Positions 9,711 through 18,523 of a stretch of DNA of 64,000 nt are shown here, in pieces; position 1 is the stretch's first letter; each line of letters starts with the position of its first letter. Origin of the DNA: Tsuneonella sediminis (GTDB lineage Bacteria; Pseudomonadota; Alphaproteobacteria; Sphingomonadales; Sphingomonadaceae). A model generated the notes under the pieces. That model worked only from the letters and a program-made list of their open reading frames with translations, did not search any database and was not told the origin of the DNA. The stretch lies in the NCBI RefSeq assembly GCF_051912845.1, contig NZ_JBNCBU010000001.1, forward strand, positions 1-64,000, read 5' to 3'. A program made the position numbers and the translations under genes.

Positions 9711-10670
9711 TCAGACCCCGTGCAGCCAGCGGTCCTGGTGACCGAAGCTGAGGATCGCGCGATAATCGTGCTGCGAGGCGGCATCGAGCACTTCGTCGGT
9801 GGCGTTGTCGAGAAGGCGGTAGCCTGCGTCGGTCCGCACGATCAGCACCGCGTGGTCGGCGTTGCGCGCAAGGTCGCGGGCGATGGTGAGAATCATGGCG
9901 TCGCGCGGCACCCCTGCCGCCGCAAGCAGTTGCATCTTGGTGAGCGCGATGTCCTCGCAGTCGCCGCGCCCTGCCTTCAGCGTCTTGCGCGCGCCCGCCC
10001 AGTAATCCGCGACACCATACTGGTCGCGATCCTCCGCATAGGCGATGCGGCGGTTGACCCAGCGGTTCACCGCTCCCAGCGTGTCCAGCCGAGCGGACGG
10101 AAGGGTGCCGAAGTAGCGCCTGAGCTGCGCGGACGAAATCGTCTCGGAGCGGACCCGGTTCCATTCCTTGTCGAAGCTCGTGTGTCCGATGCGCACGCGC
10201 TTGCTGGCGAGGAAGTTCTCGGGATCGGCCTGGATGATTGCCGACGGGACCGCGAGGCCCGGCAGCGGTGAAACGCGGCTCGCCACAAGTCCGGCACAGG
10301 CTGCCCGCGGCGCGGCCGAGGCATCGATCCCCGGGGTCAACGCGGCCAGGTTCACGGTCGTATCAGCCAGCGTCGCGATCGGGAGCGCGGGCGCCGGAGC
10401 CATCGCGGATTGCTGTGCGCGAATGGCGTCGAGCGCGCTGGGCGCCCCCCCCAGCAGGGCGGCGGCCTTCGTCGCGGGGATCGGAGCGGACGCCGGTGAA
10501 AGCGGCTGCGCCGCTACCGGGCATCCCGCCAAGCCTTCGAAGAACACCGGCAGCACGATCGCGGGGACCGCGGCCTGCGCTTGAGAGGCGACTGCGCCCA
10601 GCGCGAGGGCGGACAGCCCGGCGACGACCCGGCGGCTGGATGGCAAGCGGAGGATCTGGCCCTTTCGCAT
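9711..10670 (-). CDS. LapG-like transglutaminase-like cysteine protease (BTLCP family)
   Basis: The 319-residue product has a signal peptide (1-33, ending AQA), an Ala/Pro-rich region of about 100 residues, and a bacterial transglutaminase-like cysteine protease domain (about 150-315). The catalytic triad is complete: Cys238 in GRGDCED, His273 in ADHAVL and Asp288 in RLLDNA. In pseudomonads LapG cuts the N-terminal part of the LapA adhesin in the periplasm to release biofilm. Here it converges on the HlyD gene with 18 bases between stops, at the end of an adhesin-export operon, so the adhesin is its likely target (inference). It is longer than typical LapG (about 200-240 residues) because of the N-terminal region. 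No LapD-like gene is in the window. Confidence 0.9.
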   Translation of the reverse strand: MRKGQILRLPSSRRVVAGLSALALGAVASQAQAAVPAIVLPVFFEGLAGCPVAAQPLSPASAPIPATKAAALLGGAPSALDAIRAQQSAMAPAPALPIATLADTTVNLAALTPGIDASAAPRAACAGLVASRVSPLPGLAVPSAIIQADPENFLASKRVRIGHTSFDKEWNRVRSETISSAQLRRYFGTLPSARLDTLGAVNRWVNRRIAYAEDRDQYGVADYWAGARKTLKAGRGDCEDIALTKMQLLAAAGVPRDAMILTIARDLARNADHAVLIVRTDAGYRLLDNATDEVLDAASQHDYRAILSFGHQDRWLHGV

Positions 10671-10781
10671 CCTGCCCCGGATAAGGGGGACACGTAAGGG
10701 TACGGTCTCGAAACAGGGTTAACGCGGCAGTGACCGATCGGACCGGTAGCCGAGACCGCCACCAGGACCCGGGGCCGTGCT

Positions 10782-11765
10782 TCAGCCCCAGAAACCTTCC
10801 TGAGGCGGGTGCAGCCACCCCTGGTTTTCCGCGATCCCGCCTAGACGGTCCTCGGCCAGCCACAAGGGCCCGTCGAGATCGGCCCAGTCGGCCATTCGTG
10901 CGATGAACAGCGCAGGCGCGATGCCGAGCGACGAGCAGACCATGCATCCGCTCATCAGCCGCATCCCCCGATCACGCGCGCCAGCCGCGAGATCGAGTGC
11001 GGCTGTAAGCCCGCCGGTCTTGTCGAGTTTCACGTTGATTGCCTGGTAACGCTCCGCGACCCGGTCGAGGTCGTCGGCGGTGTGGACCGATTCATCGGCG
11101 CAGATCGGCACCGCCCCGCGATACCCGGCGAGCCAGCCGTCGTTCTCGGCAGGGCAGGGCTGCTCGAGCACGTCGACACGGCATTCGGCCAGCACGGGCA
11201 TCGCGGACCGCACAAGCGCCTCGTCCCAGCTTTCGTTGGGGTCGACGATCAGGGATGCCCGCGGCGCCGCGGCCCGGACGGCCCGTATGACTGCAATCGG
11301 GTCGCCGGCATCGACCTTCACCTTGATCAGCGGAACGTCCGCCATCGCTGCGGCGGCAGCGGCCATTGCCGGCGGGGCATCGATCCCGAGCGTGAGCGCA
11401 GTCGCCAAGGGCAACGGCGAGGGAACCCCGATCAGTTCCGCCACGCTTTTCTCCGACGATTTCGCCTCGAGATCCCACAGTGCGCAATCGACGGCATTGC
11501 GCGCCGCGCCCGGCCGCATCAGCGTGATCAACTCGCCTCGGGTCGCGCCCCCTTCGATGGCTTCGCGCGCCGCCTCGATTTCCGCCAGCGTGCTCTCGAC
11601 GCTTTCGCCGTAACGCGGATAGGGCACGCCTTCGCCGCGGCCCGTCGCGCCCTCTTGTTGCACGCTCACCGTCACCACGTCGACCGCGAGCCGCACCCCG
11701 CGCGAAATGCGGAAGGGCCGCTTCAGCGCGAAGTGGTCGGAGCGGGCGAAGAGCGTTCTTGGCAC
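10782..11765 (-). CDS. dgcA: Enolase-superfamily racemase: N-acetyl-D-glutamate racemase / dipeptide epimerase
   Basis: GTG start at 11765 chosen because the sequence after it (VPRTLFARSDHFALKRPFRI) matches the family start; it overlaps the end of the upstream gene by 43 bases. The 327-residue product has the muconate-lactonising fold: KVK with Lys148 and Lys150, metal ligands Asp175, Glu201 and Asp224 (VDPNE, LEQPC, CADES) and Lys246 in VKLDKTGG. By family alone it could be an L-Ala-D/L-Glu epimerase. Pairing with the DUF1611 gene points to DgcA, which converts N-acetyl-D-glutamate to the L form in the D-glutamate degradation pathway of marine proteobacteria. Confidence 0.85.
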   Translation of the reverse strand: MPRTLFARSDHFALKRPFRISRGVRLAVDVVTVSVQQEGATGRGEGVPYPRYGESVESTLAEIEAAREAIEGGATRGELITLMRPGAARNAVDCALWDLEAKSSEKSVAELIGVPSPLPLATALTLGIDAPPAMAAAAAAMADVPLIKVKVDAGDPIAVIRAVRAAAPRASLIVDPNESWDEALVRSAMPVLAECRVDVLEQPCPAENDGWLAGYRGAVPICADESVHTADDLDRVAERYQAINVKLDKTGGLTAALDLAAGARDRGMRLMSGCMVCSSLGIAPALFIARMADWADLDGPLWLAEDRLGGIAENQGWLHPPQEGFWG

Positions 11766-12760
11766 AGCAGGTTGTCGACTATCGGAGCCACGCCGAAGCG
11801 GTAGGGGTCGGTACAGGGAAGGGCGAGGAGGTGCTCCGCATCGCGGCAGAGGCGATGGGCCTCGTCCGCCGAAAAGCGGGCGGTATTGAGGCACACGCCA
11901 GCGGCCCGGACCCTGGGACTGGTAAGCCGCGCAACCTGGAGGTTCGCGGCGAGGCATTCGGCGAGGCCCGGCAGCGGTCGTTCCGGAAGGCCGCGCACGG
12001 CCGTACGCGATGGATCGTGGCAGAGCACGAGCGCTTGCGGCTGGGCGCCATGGAGAAGACCGGTCGATACCCCGGCGAACGATGGATGGAACAAAGAGCC
12101 CTGTCCCTCGATGACGTCCCAGCCGTCGTCCTCGCGGCCCGGGGCGAGGTATTCGATCGCGCCCGAGATGAAGTCGGCGACGACCGCGTCAACGGGCACG
12201 CCGCCCCCTGCGATGAGGATGCCGGTCTGGCCGGTGGCGCGGAAATCGGCGCGCCGCCCTTGTGCGCGCAAGCCCTCGACCAGCGCGAGCGAGGCATACA
12301 TCTTGCCCACGGAGCAATCGGTCCCCACGGTCAGCACCCGCCGACCGGGGCGCGGGCGGCCAGTGCCGACCGGCAATCCCGGAGGGGGGTCGCGCACGTC
12401 GAACAGGGCAAGGTGCTTTTCCCGCGCGAGCGCGACGAGTTCGGGGACGGCGTTCAGGCGCTGGTGGAGGCCGGACGCCACGTTCAGCCCGGCCTCGAGC
12501 GCCGAGCGGGCGTCCGCGATCAGCGCAGGTTCCATGATCCCGCCGGGGTTTGCGATGCCGAGCACAAGCGTTCGCGCGCCGGCGGCGACGGCCTGCGCCA
12601 TCGCCATGCGCGGCAGGCCAACGGTCAGCGGGCAATCATCGTGGCGAAATTCCCCCACGCAATCGCTTCCTCGAAACGCAGCCAGCCCGCGCGACGTCTT
12701 GATGCCCACGGGGTCGGTCGCGTGGCCCAGGTACAACAGAAAAGGCGCCGGAACGGCCAT
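11723..12760 (-). CDS. dgcN: DUF1611 family N-acetyltransferase DgcN
   Basis: The 345-residue product begins AVPAPFLLYLGHATDPVGIKTSRGL, typical of DUF1611 proteins, with an N-terminal Rossmann-like domain and a C-terminal domain holding a P-loop-like GTDCSVGKM (about residues 147-155), a GQTGILIAGGGVP segment and GQGSLFHPS. Characterised members (DgcN) acetylate D-glutamate so that the next enzyme, DgcA, can racemise it. Gene order regulator, dgcN, dgcA on one strand supports the assignment. It lies 68 bases after the LysR gene and overlaps dgcA, so the two enzymes are translated together. Confidence 0.83.
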   Translation of the reverse strand: MAVPAPFLLYLGHATDPVGIKTSRGLAAFRGSDCVGEFRHDDCPLTVGLPRMAMAQAVAAGARTLVLGIANPGGIMEPALIADARSALEAGLNVASGLHQRLNAVPELVALAREKHLALFDVRDPPPGLPVGTGRPRPGRRVLTVGTDCSVGKMYASLALVEGLRAQGRRADFRATGQTGILIAGGGVPVDAVVADFISGAIEYLAPGREDDGWDVIEGQGSLFHPSFAGVSTGLLHGAQPQALVLCHDPSRTAVRGLPERPLPGLAECLAANLQVARLTSPRVRAAGVCLNTARFSADEAHRLCRDAEHLLALPCTDPYRFGVAPIVDNLLCQERSSPAPTTSR

Positions 12761-12828
12761 GGCGCAAGGACTACGCTACGGACTCCCGATTACCTCATGC
12801 TGCCTTGTCGCCGGGTCATAACGGCCGG

Positions 12829-13725
12829 TTATGTCCGGCCAGAGGCTTCGCCGATATTCGCTCCGAGGACGTTGAGGAACTCGACAGCCAGGGCGGCCGG
12901 CGGACGGTCGAGCAGGTACATCGCGTTTATGTCGAATGTCAGCGGCGACCTCAAAGGCCGCATCGACAAGCCCGGAGCCAGCGCGGCGCGCGCGGTAAGA
13001 TTGTCGACCACGGTCATGCCCACGCCCAGGCGAACGAGCGCGGTCGCGATATGAAAAGTCCGGGCCGAAACTACCTCGTTGAGTTCCACGCCCAGACGCT
13101 CGACCTCGGCCATGAAGATCGTGCCGATCGGTCCGCTTGCCGCCAGGCTGACGAGCGGCCTGCCGGCGAGGTCCTCGAGCGCGACCCGTGCGGGCGCGCC
13201 GGGCATGTCTTCCTCGCGGTACAGGACGACCAGCTCCCCCGCGCCCAGCCGAAAGCCGCCCAGCGGCGCGCCTGCGGGTACCTCGTATGCGACCACGATG
13301 TCGGTTTCCCGTTCGTAGAGATTGCGCAGGAGATCGGCGTGGTGGACGGTCTGCAGGTCGAACCGGATTCCGGGATGCGCACGCAGGAACCGCGCGACCG
13401 TTTCCGGCAGCGCGTCGAGTGCGATCGAGGGAAGGGCCGAAATCCGCAGCAGTGCTCCGGCACCCTGTCTGCGATTGCGGCTCGCCTTGCGCAAGGCATA
13501 GACCCGCTCCTGGATGTCCGAGACCTCGGCGAACAGGGCATGCGCGTCCTCGGTCGGAACGATTCGGCCGCCGGTGCGGTCGAACAGCACGAACCCGATC
13601 TGCGATTCCGCATGGCGGAGCACCTTGGAAACCGACGGCTGCGAGACGTTGAGCATTCGCGCGGCGGCGCTGACCGATCCGCTCACGTAGACCGCGTGGA
13701 AAACCTCGATGTGCCGCAGGTTCAT
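12829..13725 (-). CDS. dgcR: LysR-type regulator, probable DgcR
   Basis: The 298-residue product has a standard LysR layout: winged helix-turn-helix at 1-60 (LRHIEVFHAVYVSGSVSAA, QPSVSKVLRHAE) and a substrate-binding domain at about 90-295. It is the first gene of the three-gene set with dgcN and dgcA on the same strand, which is the arrangement described for the D-glutamate-responsive regulator DgcR. The family is certain; the effector (D-glutamate) is inferred from neighbours only. Confidence 0.82.
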   Translation of the reverse strand: MNLRHIEVFHAVYVSGSVSAAARMLNVSQPSVSKVLRHAESQIGFVLFDRTGGRIVPTEDAHALFAEVSDIQERVYALRKASRNRRQGAGALLRISALPSIALDALPETVARFLRAHPGIRFDLQTVHHADLLRNLYERETDIVVAYEVPAGAPLGGFRLGAGELVVLYREEDMPGAPARVALEDLAGRPLVSLAASGPIGTIFMAEVERLGVELNEVVSARTFHIATALVRLGVGMTVVDNLTARAALAPGLSMRPLRSPLTFDINAMYLLDRPPAALAVEFLNVLGANIGEASGRT

Positions 13726-13803
13726 GACCGTTCCCTCGTCCGGACGCAGGGTCTGCCCTCAGGCCCTATCGGATCCGAGGCGCATCGTGATGTGAGGTGG
13801 GTG

Positions 13804-14418
13804 CTAGGGCTGGGCCATCACCAGCAATGCCAGCGCGGTGCGATTGCCAATGCCCAGCTTGGTGTAGACCGTGTTGAGATAGACTTTCACCGTCCCCTCG
13901 GTCACCGCCATGCGTTCGGCAATCTCGCGGTTGCGAAGTCCTTTTGCGACGAGCCCCGCCAGCTCGCGTTCGCGCGGAGTAAGGCCCGCGAGCGTGTCCG
14001 TTGCCGGTTCGAGCGAAGCCGAAAGCGCGCGTTCGGTAAGCTCGCTGTCGATGTAGCGCCTGCCTGCGCCCACATGTTCGATGCATTCCAGCAGGCGATC
14101 CTCCGCGCCGTCCTTGAACAGGACACCGCGCACGCCGTACCGCAGCGCGTCGAGCAGCTGATCGTCCATTATGTCGGCTGTCAGGAGCACCACGCGCACG
14201 GGACTTCTGCGGTCGTGCAGTTCGCGCAGGACGTCGATGCCGCTTGCCTTGGGCATTCGGATGTCGAGGATGGCGATCTCGGGCTGGTGTTCGTCGATTG
14301 CGGCCAGCGCGGCTTCGCCATCCGCCGCAGAGATCACGTCGGAATGGCCGCCGAGAGAGAGAACGCTGGTAACCCCGGAACGGATCAGGGGGTGGTCGTC
14401 GGCAATCAGGATCTTCAT
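13804..14418 (-). CDS. NarL/LuxR-type response regulator
   Basis: The 204-residue product has a receiver domain (1-120) with acidic pair Asp7/Asp8, phosphoacceptor Asp52 in ILDIRMP and Lys102 in LFKDG, then a LuxR-type helix-turn-helix (about 140-200) with LTPRERELAGLVAKGLRNREIA and GTVKVYLN. It is a DNA-binding output protein. The start lies one base after the stop of the kinase gene, so both are made from one message and form a pair. The target genes cannot be told from the sequence. Confidence 0.92.
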   Translation of the reverse strand: MKILIADDHPLIRSGVTSVLSLGGHSDVISAADGEAALAAIDEHQPEIAILDIRMPKASGIDVLRELHDRRSPVRVVLLTADIMDDQLLDALRYGVRGVLFKDGAEDRLLECIEHVGAGRRYIDSELTERALSASLEPATDTLAGLTPRERELAGLVAKGLRNREIAERMAVTEGTVKVYLNTVYTKLGIGNRTALALLVMAQP

Positions 14419-14419
14419 T

Positions 14420-16033
14420 TCACGCCTTTCCTAGCGGCAATTCGATTCGAATTCGAGCGGGTGTCCCGCCTTCGACGGCGAGACGGCCATTCAACCGCTC
14501 GACGCGCTCCCCGATGGTCCGGGGATAGGCGCGCTCGGGCCCGTCCCCGAAAGGGACTCCGTCATTGGCGATGGCGAGCGACAGGCGGGTGCCGGCGATG
14601 CCCGCATCAATGTCCACCTTTCGCGCCCCGCCGTGACGCACCGCGTTCGACACTGCCTCGCGGACGATCTGCCGGCATTCGAACGCCAGCGGAACGCTTA
14701 CGGTTCGGTCCCCCTCCATCGCCAGGTCGATAGCGATTCCCCAGCGGCCCCGGCATTCCTCGACCGCACTCGCGAGTTCGCCGGCAAGTTCGGTGTCGCT
14801 GTGGTCCGAAGGGCCCGAGCGCAGCCTCTCGATCACGCCCCGGATGTGGGTCTGCTCGTTCCGCAAGGTTGCCTTGAGTTCGGCGGCCAGGCGGCGCGAT
14901 TCGGTCGCATCCTCGGGAATGGTGAGGCGCAGCGCCTCGATCCCGAAAGTGGCCCCGGCAAGCGCCTGCGCGACGCTGTCGTGAACGTCCCGGGCGAGCG
15001 CCTCGCGGGTCTGGACGAGGGCGCGATTGCGTTCGAACTCGGCCAGCGCGCGTTCCTCGATCAGCGCGACCACCTCGCGCGCGATGTCGCGAAAGCGCGA
15101 CAGATCGTCGATCGCGATACTGTCCATGCCGCCGGCGATCAGCTGACCGCGCGAGCCCTGACTCGACCGCAGCGCGGCGCAAAGCCCTTCGTCGACCCCG
15201 GCGAGCGCGATCAGTCCCTCGCGCGGCGGAGGATCGCATGCGAAGATTGACCCCTCCGCCGATCGCATGGCCAGGCATCGGCTCCGCGGCAAGTCGAACA
15301 GCCGGACGGGCGGCTGGCCCTCGTCGGAGAAACTGACAAGCCGATGCGATTCCAGCTTGCCATTCCGCAGGATGACGGCAGCGGCCGGTTCCTCGCTCGG
15401 CTCCCAGACGATTGCAACGGTGCGAGCGCCGAGCACGAGTGATGTATAGCGGACAGCAGCCTCGAGGCGGTCGTACTGGACGAGGTCGTCCGTGGGCGGT
15501 TCGCGCCGTCCGGAGCGGGATTGCATGCCGAACAGGATAAGCGCGACGGCGATCACACCCATGTAGGTCAGGCGTCGCAGGAAGACCTGGATGTCGATGT
15601 CTTGCCCCTCCAGCAGGAGAGCAGTGCCCGCGAGCATGTAGGCGGCGCCCGTGACGATCGCGGACAGCGCGGTGATCCGCCAGTTCCACCGGAGTGCCGC
15701 GGCGTACATCAGGAAAAAGAAGAATGCGGTGAACGGACTCGTGAAGTTCACCGAGGAGTTTTCGGTGAACCAGACCGACAGCGAGAATACCGCGATGTCG
15801 AGCGCGAAAGCATAACCCGACAGGCGGAAATCGTGCCACCAGCTCGTCCAGGCCACGCGAAGCAGGACCGCCGACGTCACGACGTATCCGATCAGTATCG
15901 CATAGCCGATGGGAACATAACGCGTCGGTTGGCTAGGGTCGGCCGCCAGCGCGATCAGGAACACCGCGGCGAGCACGAACCGCAGTGTCGCGATCACGCG
16001 CGCAATGCGGTTCCGAAACGACGTCGCCAGCAC
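14420..16033 (-). CDS. Membrane sensor histidine kinase (HisKA_3, NarX/DegS-like)
   Basis: GTG start at 16033 chosen because a run of G residues (possible ribosome site) precedes it and the codons upstream look non-coding; an in-frame extension up to 16180 exists. The ~537-residue product has five or six membrane helices in the first ~175 residues, a cytoplasmic region resembling a degenerate GAF domain, a HisKA_3 dimerisation helix with phospho-acceptor His351 in RDVHDSVAQALAG, and a HATPase domain with REAVSNAVRHGG and a C-terminal RIELPLG. It partners the response regulator directly downstream. The signal is unknown. Confidence 0.87.
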   Translation of the reverse strand: MLATSFRNRIARVIATLRFVLAAVFLIALAADPSQPTRYVPIGYAILIGYVVTSAVLLRVAWTSWWHDFRLSGYAFALDIAVFSLSVWFTENSSVNFTSPFTAFFFFLMYAAALRWNWRITALSAIVTGAAYMLAGTALLLEGQDIDIQVFLRRLTYMGVIAVALILFGMQSRSGRREPPTDDLVQYDRLEAAVRYTSLVLGARTVAIVWEPSEEPAAAVILRNGKLESHRLVSFSDEGQPPVRLFDLPRSRCLAMRSAEGSIFACDPPPREGLIALAGVDEGLCAALRSSQGSRGQLIAGGMDSIAIDDLSRFRDIAREVVALIEERALAEFERNRALVQTREALARDVHDSVAQALAGATFGIEALRLTIPEDATESRRLAAELKATLRNEQTHIRGVIERLRSGPSDHSDTELAGELASAVEECRGRWGIAIDLAMEGDRTVSVPLAFECRQIVREAVSNAVRHGGARKVDIDAGIAGTRLSLAIANDGVPFGDGPERAYPRTIGERVERLNGRLAVEGGTPARIRIELPLGKA

Positions 16034-16387
16034 CGATTGCGCCCCCCAAGTCCCTTGGCCCTTTATTGCCGGGGACGCGTGAAAGCACAATCGCCCTTGT
16101 CCGGGCGTACACCCGACGATGCGGGCGGGGAACCGGAAACGCCCCTGACGTGTTGCGATTTCGGGAGCCGGTCGCTGCATTCGGCGGGCGTCTTATCCCC
16201 CCTCCCGTACCCCGCCGGCAGGGGCCGTCTCCTCGCAGACTCGCATGTGGCCACGACCAGTCAGCGCTCCACTCCGCTGCGCGCAAGGACAGATTTTGCG
16301 GAACGATCGGCAAGACACTCTGGTGAGCGAAGTGATCCCGCGCGACGGGCGGCTCGCTGGCCATTCCTCCGGTTCGCCGGAACGGAA
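16034..16387. other. Intergenic stretch of ~350 bases without a recognised gene
   Basis: Between the histidine kinase start and the tRNA-Val no reading frame with coding character was recognised. The stretch should hold the promoter of the kinase operon, but no clear -35/-10 pair could be assigned. An imperfect inverted repeat at 16361-16390 (CCATTCC...GGAATGG) touches the 3' end of the tRNA. Confidence 0.6.
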
Positions 16388-16462
16388 TGGTGGGCGCGAC
16401 AGGGATTGAACCTGTGACCCCACCCGTGTGAAGGGTGTGCTCTACCGCTGAGCTACGCGCCC
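16388..16462 (-). tRNA. tRNA-Val (anticodon CAC)
   Basis: Read on the minus strand the sequence folds as a cloverleaf: acceptor GGGCGCG paired with CGCGCCC, D-arm GCTC...GAGC, anticodon stem CACCC/GGGTG around loop TTCACAC (anticodon CAC), and T-arm ACAGG-TTCAATC-CCTGT. The discriminator A is followed by an encoded CCA (16388-16390). It reads the codon GUG. Confidence 0.97.
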
Positions 16463-16539
16463 GTCCGTCGTCCATATCGGCCGGACAGGGGCGCGCCTTT
16501 GCCACCGAGCCGGGCGCTTGGCAAGCCGCTTGCCTTGTC

Positions 16540-18417
16540 TCAGGCGAAGATCCTGAGCAGGCTGGCGAGCCAACCGTCGGTGCGGCGGGGAGGGGCCTGG
16601 CGCACCACCGGCGCGCATTCGAGGCAATAGGCCTGCATCCCGTTCACGCCGAGCAGCCGTTCGAGGTCGCCTGCAAGCTGCGCGACCATCGCGTTCTGGC
16701 GGAACGCGAACTGGCCAGCCAGATCGCGGTCCGAATTGCGTCGGGCCTCGTCGCCCATCACCAGCTGGCGAAGCAGGGTGTCGCCGGTGCTGGCCTCGTC
16801 ACCAAGGAAATCCGCGTGCCACTCGCCGTCGCCGAGCTTGGCTTGGGCGGCGACCCAGGAAAGCGCGTCATCGAGTCCGCCGTACTGGTCGACTAGGCCG
16901 ATCTGCCGCGCGGTGCCGCCATCCCACACGCGCCCCTGGCCAATCTCGTCGACCCGCGCGGGCGTCATCCGGCGCGACCGGGCCACCCGCTCGATGAAAT
17001 CCGCGTATCCGTCTTCCACATAGGATTGCATCACGGCGTCGGCCTCGGGCGGCAAGCCGCCGATGACATCGGGCTGGCCCGACAAAGGAGTGGTCTTCAC
17101 CCCGTCGGCATAGACGCCCCAGTTTGCGGCCGCCTTTTCGAACGTGGGAATGACGGCGAAGATGCCGATCGATCCGGTAATCGTTTCAGGTTCGGCGAAG
17201 ATCCGGTTTGCGGGAGTGGAAACCCAGTAGCCGCCGCTGGCGGCCAGGTTGGCCATCGAAACCGCGACCGGTATCCCGCGCTCCTTGTGCCGCAGGATCG
17301 CGCGGCGGATTTCCTCGCTCGCGAGGACCGACCCGCCCGGGGAATCGACCCGCACGACCAGGCCCTTGATGTCGTCTGCAAGCGCCTTGTCGAGAATCTC
17401 GGCGATCCTGTCGCCCCCTGCCGTGCCCGGCCCGGCATCGCCGTCGACGATCTCGCCGGCGATCGTCACCACGCCGATTGCCGCGCCGTCGTCAGGCAGC
17501 GGCTTGTCGGCAAGCCAGGGTTCGAGCTCGGTGAACGCGAACGCGCCCGGCCTTTCGTCCCAGCGGTCCTTGCCGACGATCTCTGCCACCCGCTTGCCGA
17601 ACCCGACCCGGTCGCCCAGCCGGTCGACCAGTCCGGCCGACTTGGCCGCAGTCGCCGCATCGCCGCCCGCCGCCGCAAGCCATTCGGCGGGTTGCTGGCT
17701 CGACCGGGCGAGCCGGACCTGCGGACGCGCCTTCTGCACGTTCGCCTGCCATTCGGCCCACAGCGATCCGTAAAGCTGGGAATAGTTCTCGCGAGCGGGC
17801 TCGGACATCCCGTCGAGGACGTAGGGTTCAACCGCGCTCTTGTAGGTGCCGACCTTGTAGACCCGCGCGTTGACATCGAGTTTTTCCAGCAGGCTGCCGT
17901 AATAGAGGCGGTTGCCGCCCGGGCCGAGCACAACGGCACCGCCTAGCGTATCGACCCAGACCTCGCTCGCGTGGCTGGCGAGCAGGAGCGAATCGTCGGT
18001 ATAGACCGTGGCCCAGGTGAGCACCGGCTTCTTCGCCGCGCGAACCCGGTCGAGCGCCGCGCCGATGTCCTGAAGATGGACCTGCCCGCCGCCGAGGAAC
18101 CCGCCGAGGTCGAGGACGACCGCCTTGATCCGGTCGTCGGTCGCGGCCTCGTCGATCGCGTGGACCAGTTCCTGCACGTCGAACTCGCCCGTCGGGGCCG
18201 TTCCCGAAAGGATGATGGACAGCGGATCGACCGGGCTCTTCTCCTCCACGACCACTCCGTCGAGCTCGAGCAGGAGCGCCCCCTCGCGCACGGCAGCCGG
18301 ATTGGGGCGGGCAGTGAGGAGCGAATAGAGCGCGAAGAAGAACAGCAGCAGGAAAACGAGGCTGAGAGCGTCCTTCACGGCGACGATCAGGTGCCAGACC
18401 TTGCGGGCGAACGACAT
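16540..18417 (-). CDS. sppA: Signal peptide peptidase SppA, 67 kDa type
   Basis: The 625-residue product has one N-terminal membrane anchor (about 12-36) and two tandem S49 protease domains, the long form found in Gram-negative bacteria. The general base Lys193 is in GTYKSAVEPYV of the first half and the nucleophile Ser394 is in NLAASGGYWVS of the second half, so the Ser-Lys dyad split across the repeat is intact. The enzyme degrades cleaved signal peptides in the inner membrane. It stands alone between tRNA-Val and the divergent pyrB. Confidence 0.95.
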   Translation of the reverse strand: MSFARKVWHLIVAVKDALSLVFLLLFFFALYSLLTARPNPAAVREGALLLELDGVVVEEKSPVDPLSIILSGTAPTGEFDVQELVHAIDEAATDDRIKAVVLDLGGFLGGGQVHLQDIGAALDRVRAAKKPVLTWATVYTDDSLLLASHASEVWVDTLGGAVVLGPGGNRLYYGSLLEKLDVNARVYKVGTYKSAVEPYVLDGMSEPARENYSQLYGSLWAEWQANVQKARPQVRLARSSQQPAEWLAAAGGDAATAAKSAGLVDRLGDRVGFGKRVAEIVGKDRWDERPGAFAFTELEPWLADKPLPDDGAAIGVVTIAGEIVDGDAGPGTAGGDRIAEILDKALADDIKGLVVRVDSPGGSVLASEEIRRAILRHKERGIPVAVSMANLAASGGYWVSTPANRIFAEPETITGSIGIFAVIPTFEKAAANWGVYADGVKTTPLSGQPDVIGGLPPEADAVMQSYVEDGYADFIERVARSRRMTPARVDEIGQGRVWDGGTARQIGLVDQYGGLDDALSWVAAQAKLGDGEWHADFLGDEASTGDTLLRQLVMGDEARRNSDRDLAGQFAFRQNAMVAQLAGDLERLLGVNGMQAYCLECAPVVRQAPPRRTDGWLASLLRIFA

Positions 18418-18523
18418 GTGCGAGGAGATCCCCTGGAAAATTCCGTCGCTGCCGATCTAGGGACTGGCGGGGCACATTGCCACCCGATTGCACTTGACCG
18501 GCATATGGGGTTCGACCAAGGGC

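Noticed and set aside
16361..16390. Imperfect inverted repeat next to tRNA-Val as terminator
   Set aside because: It includes the encoded CCA end of the tRNA and has no T-run, so a terminator could not be supported.
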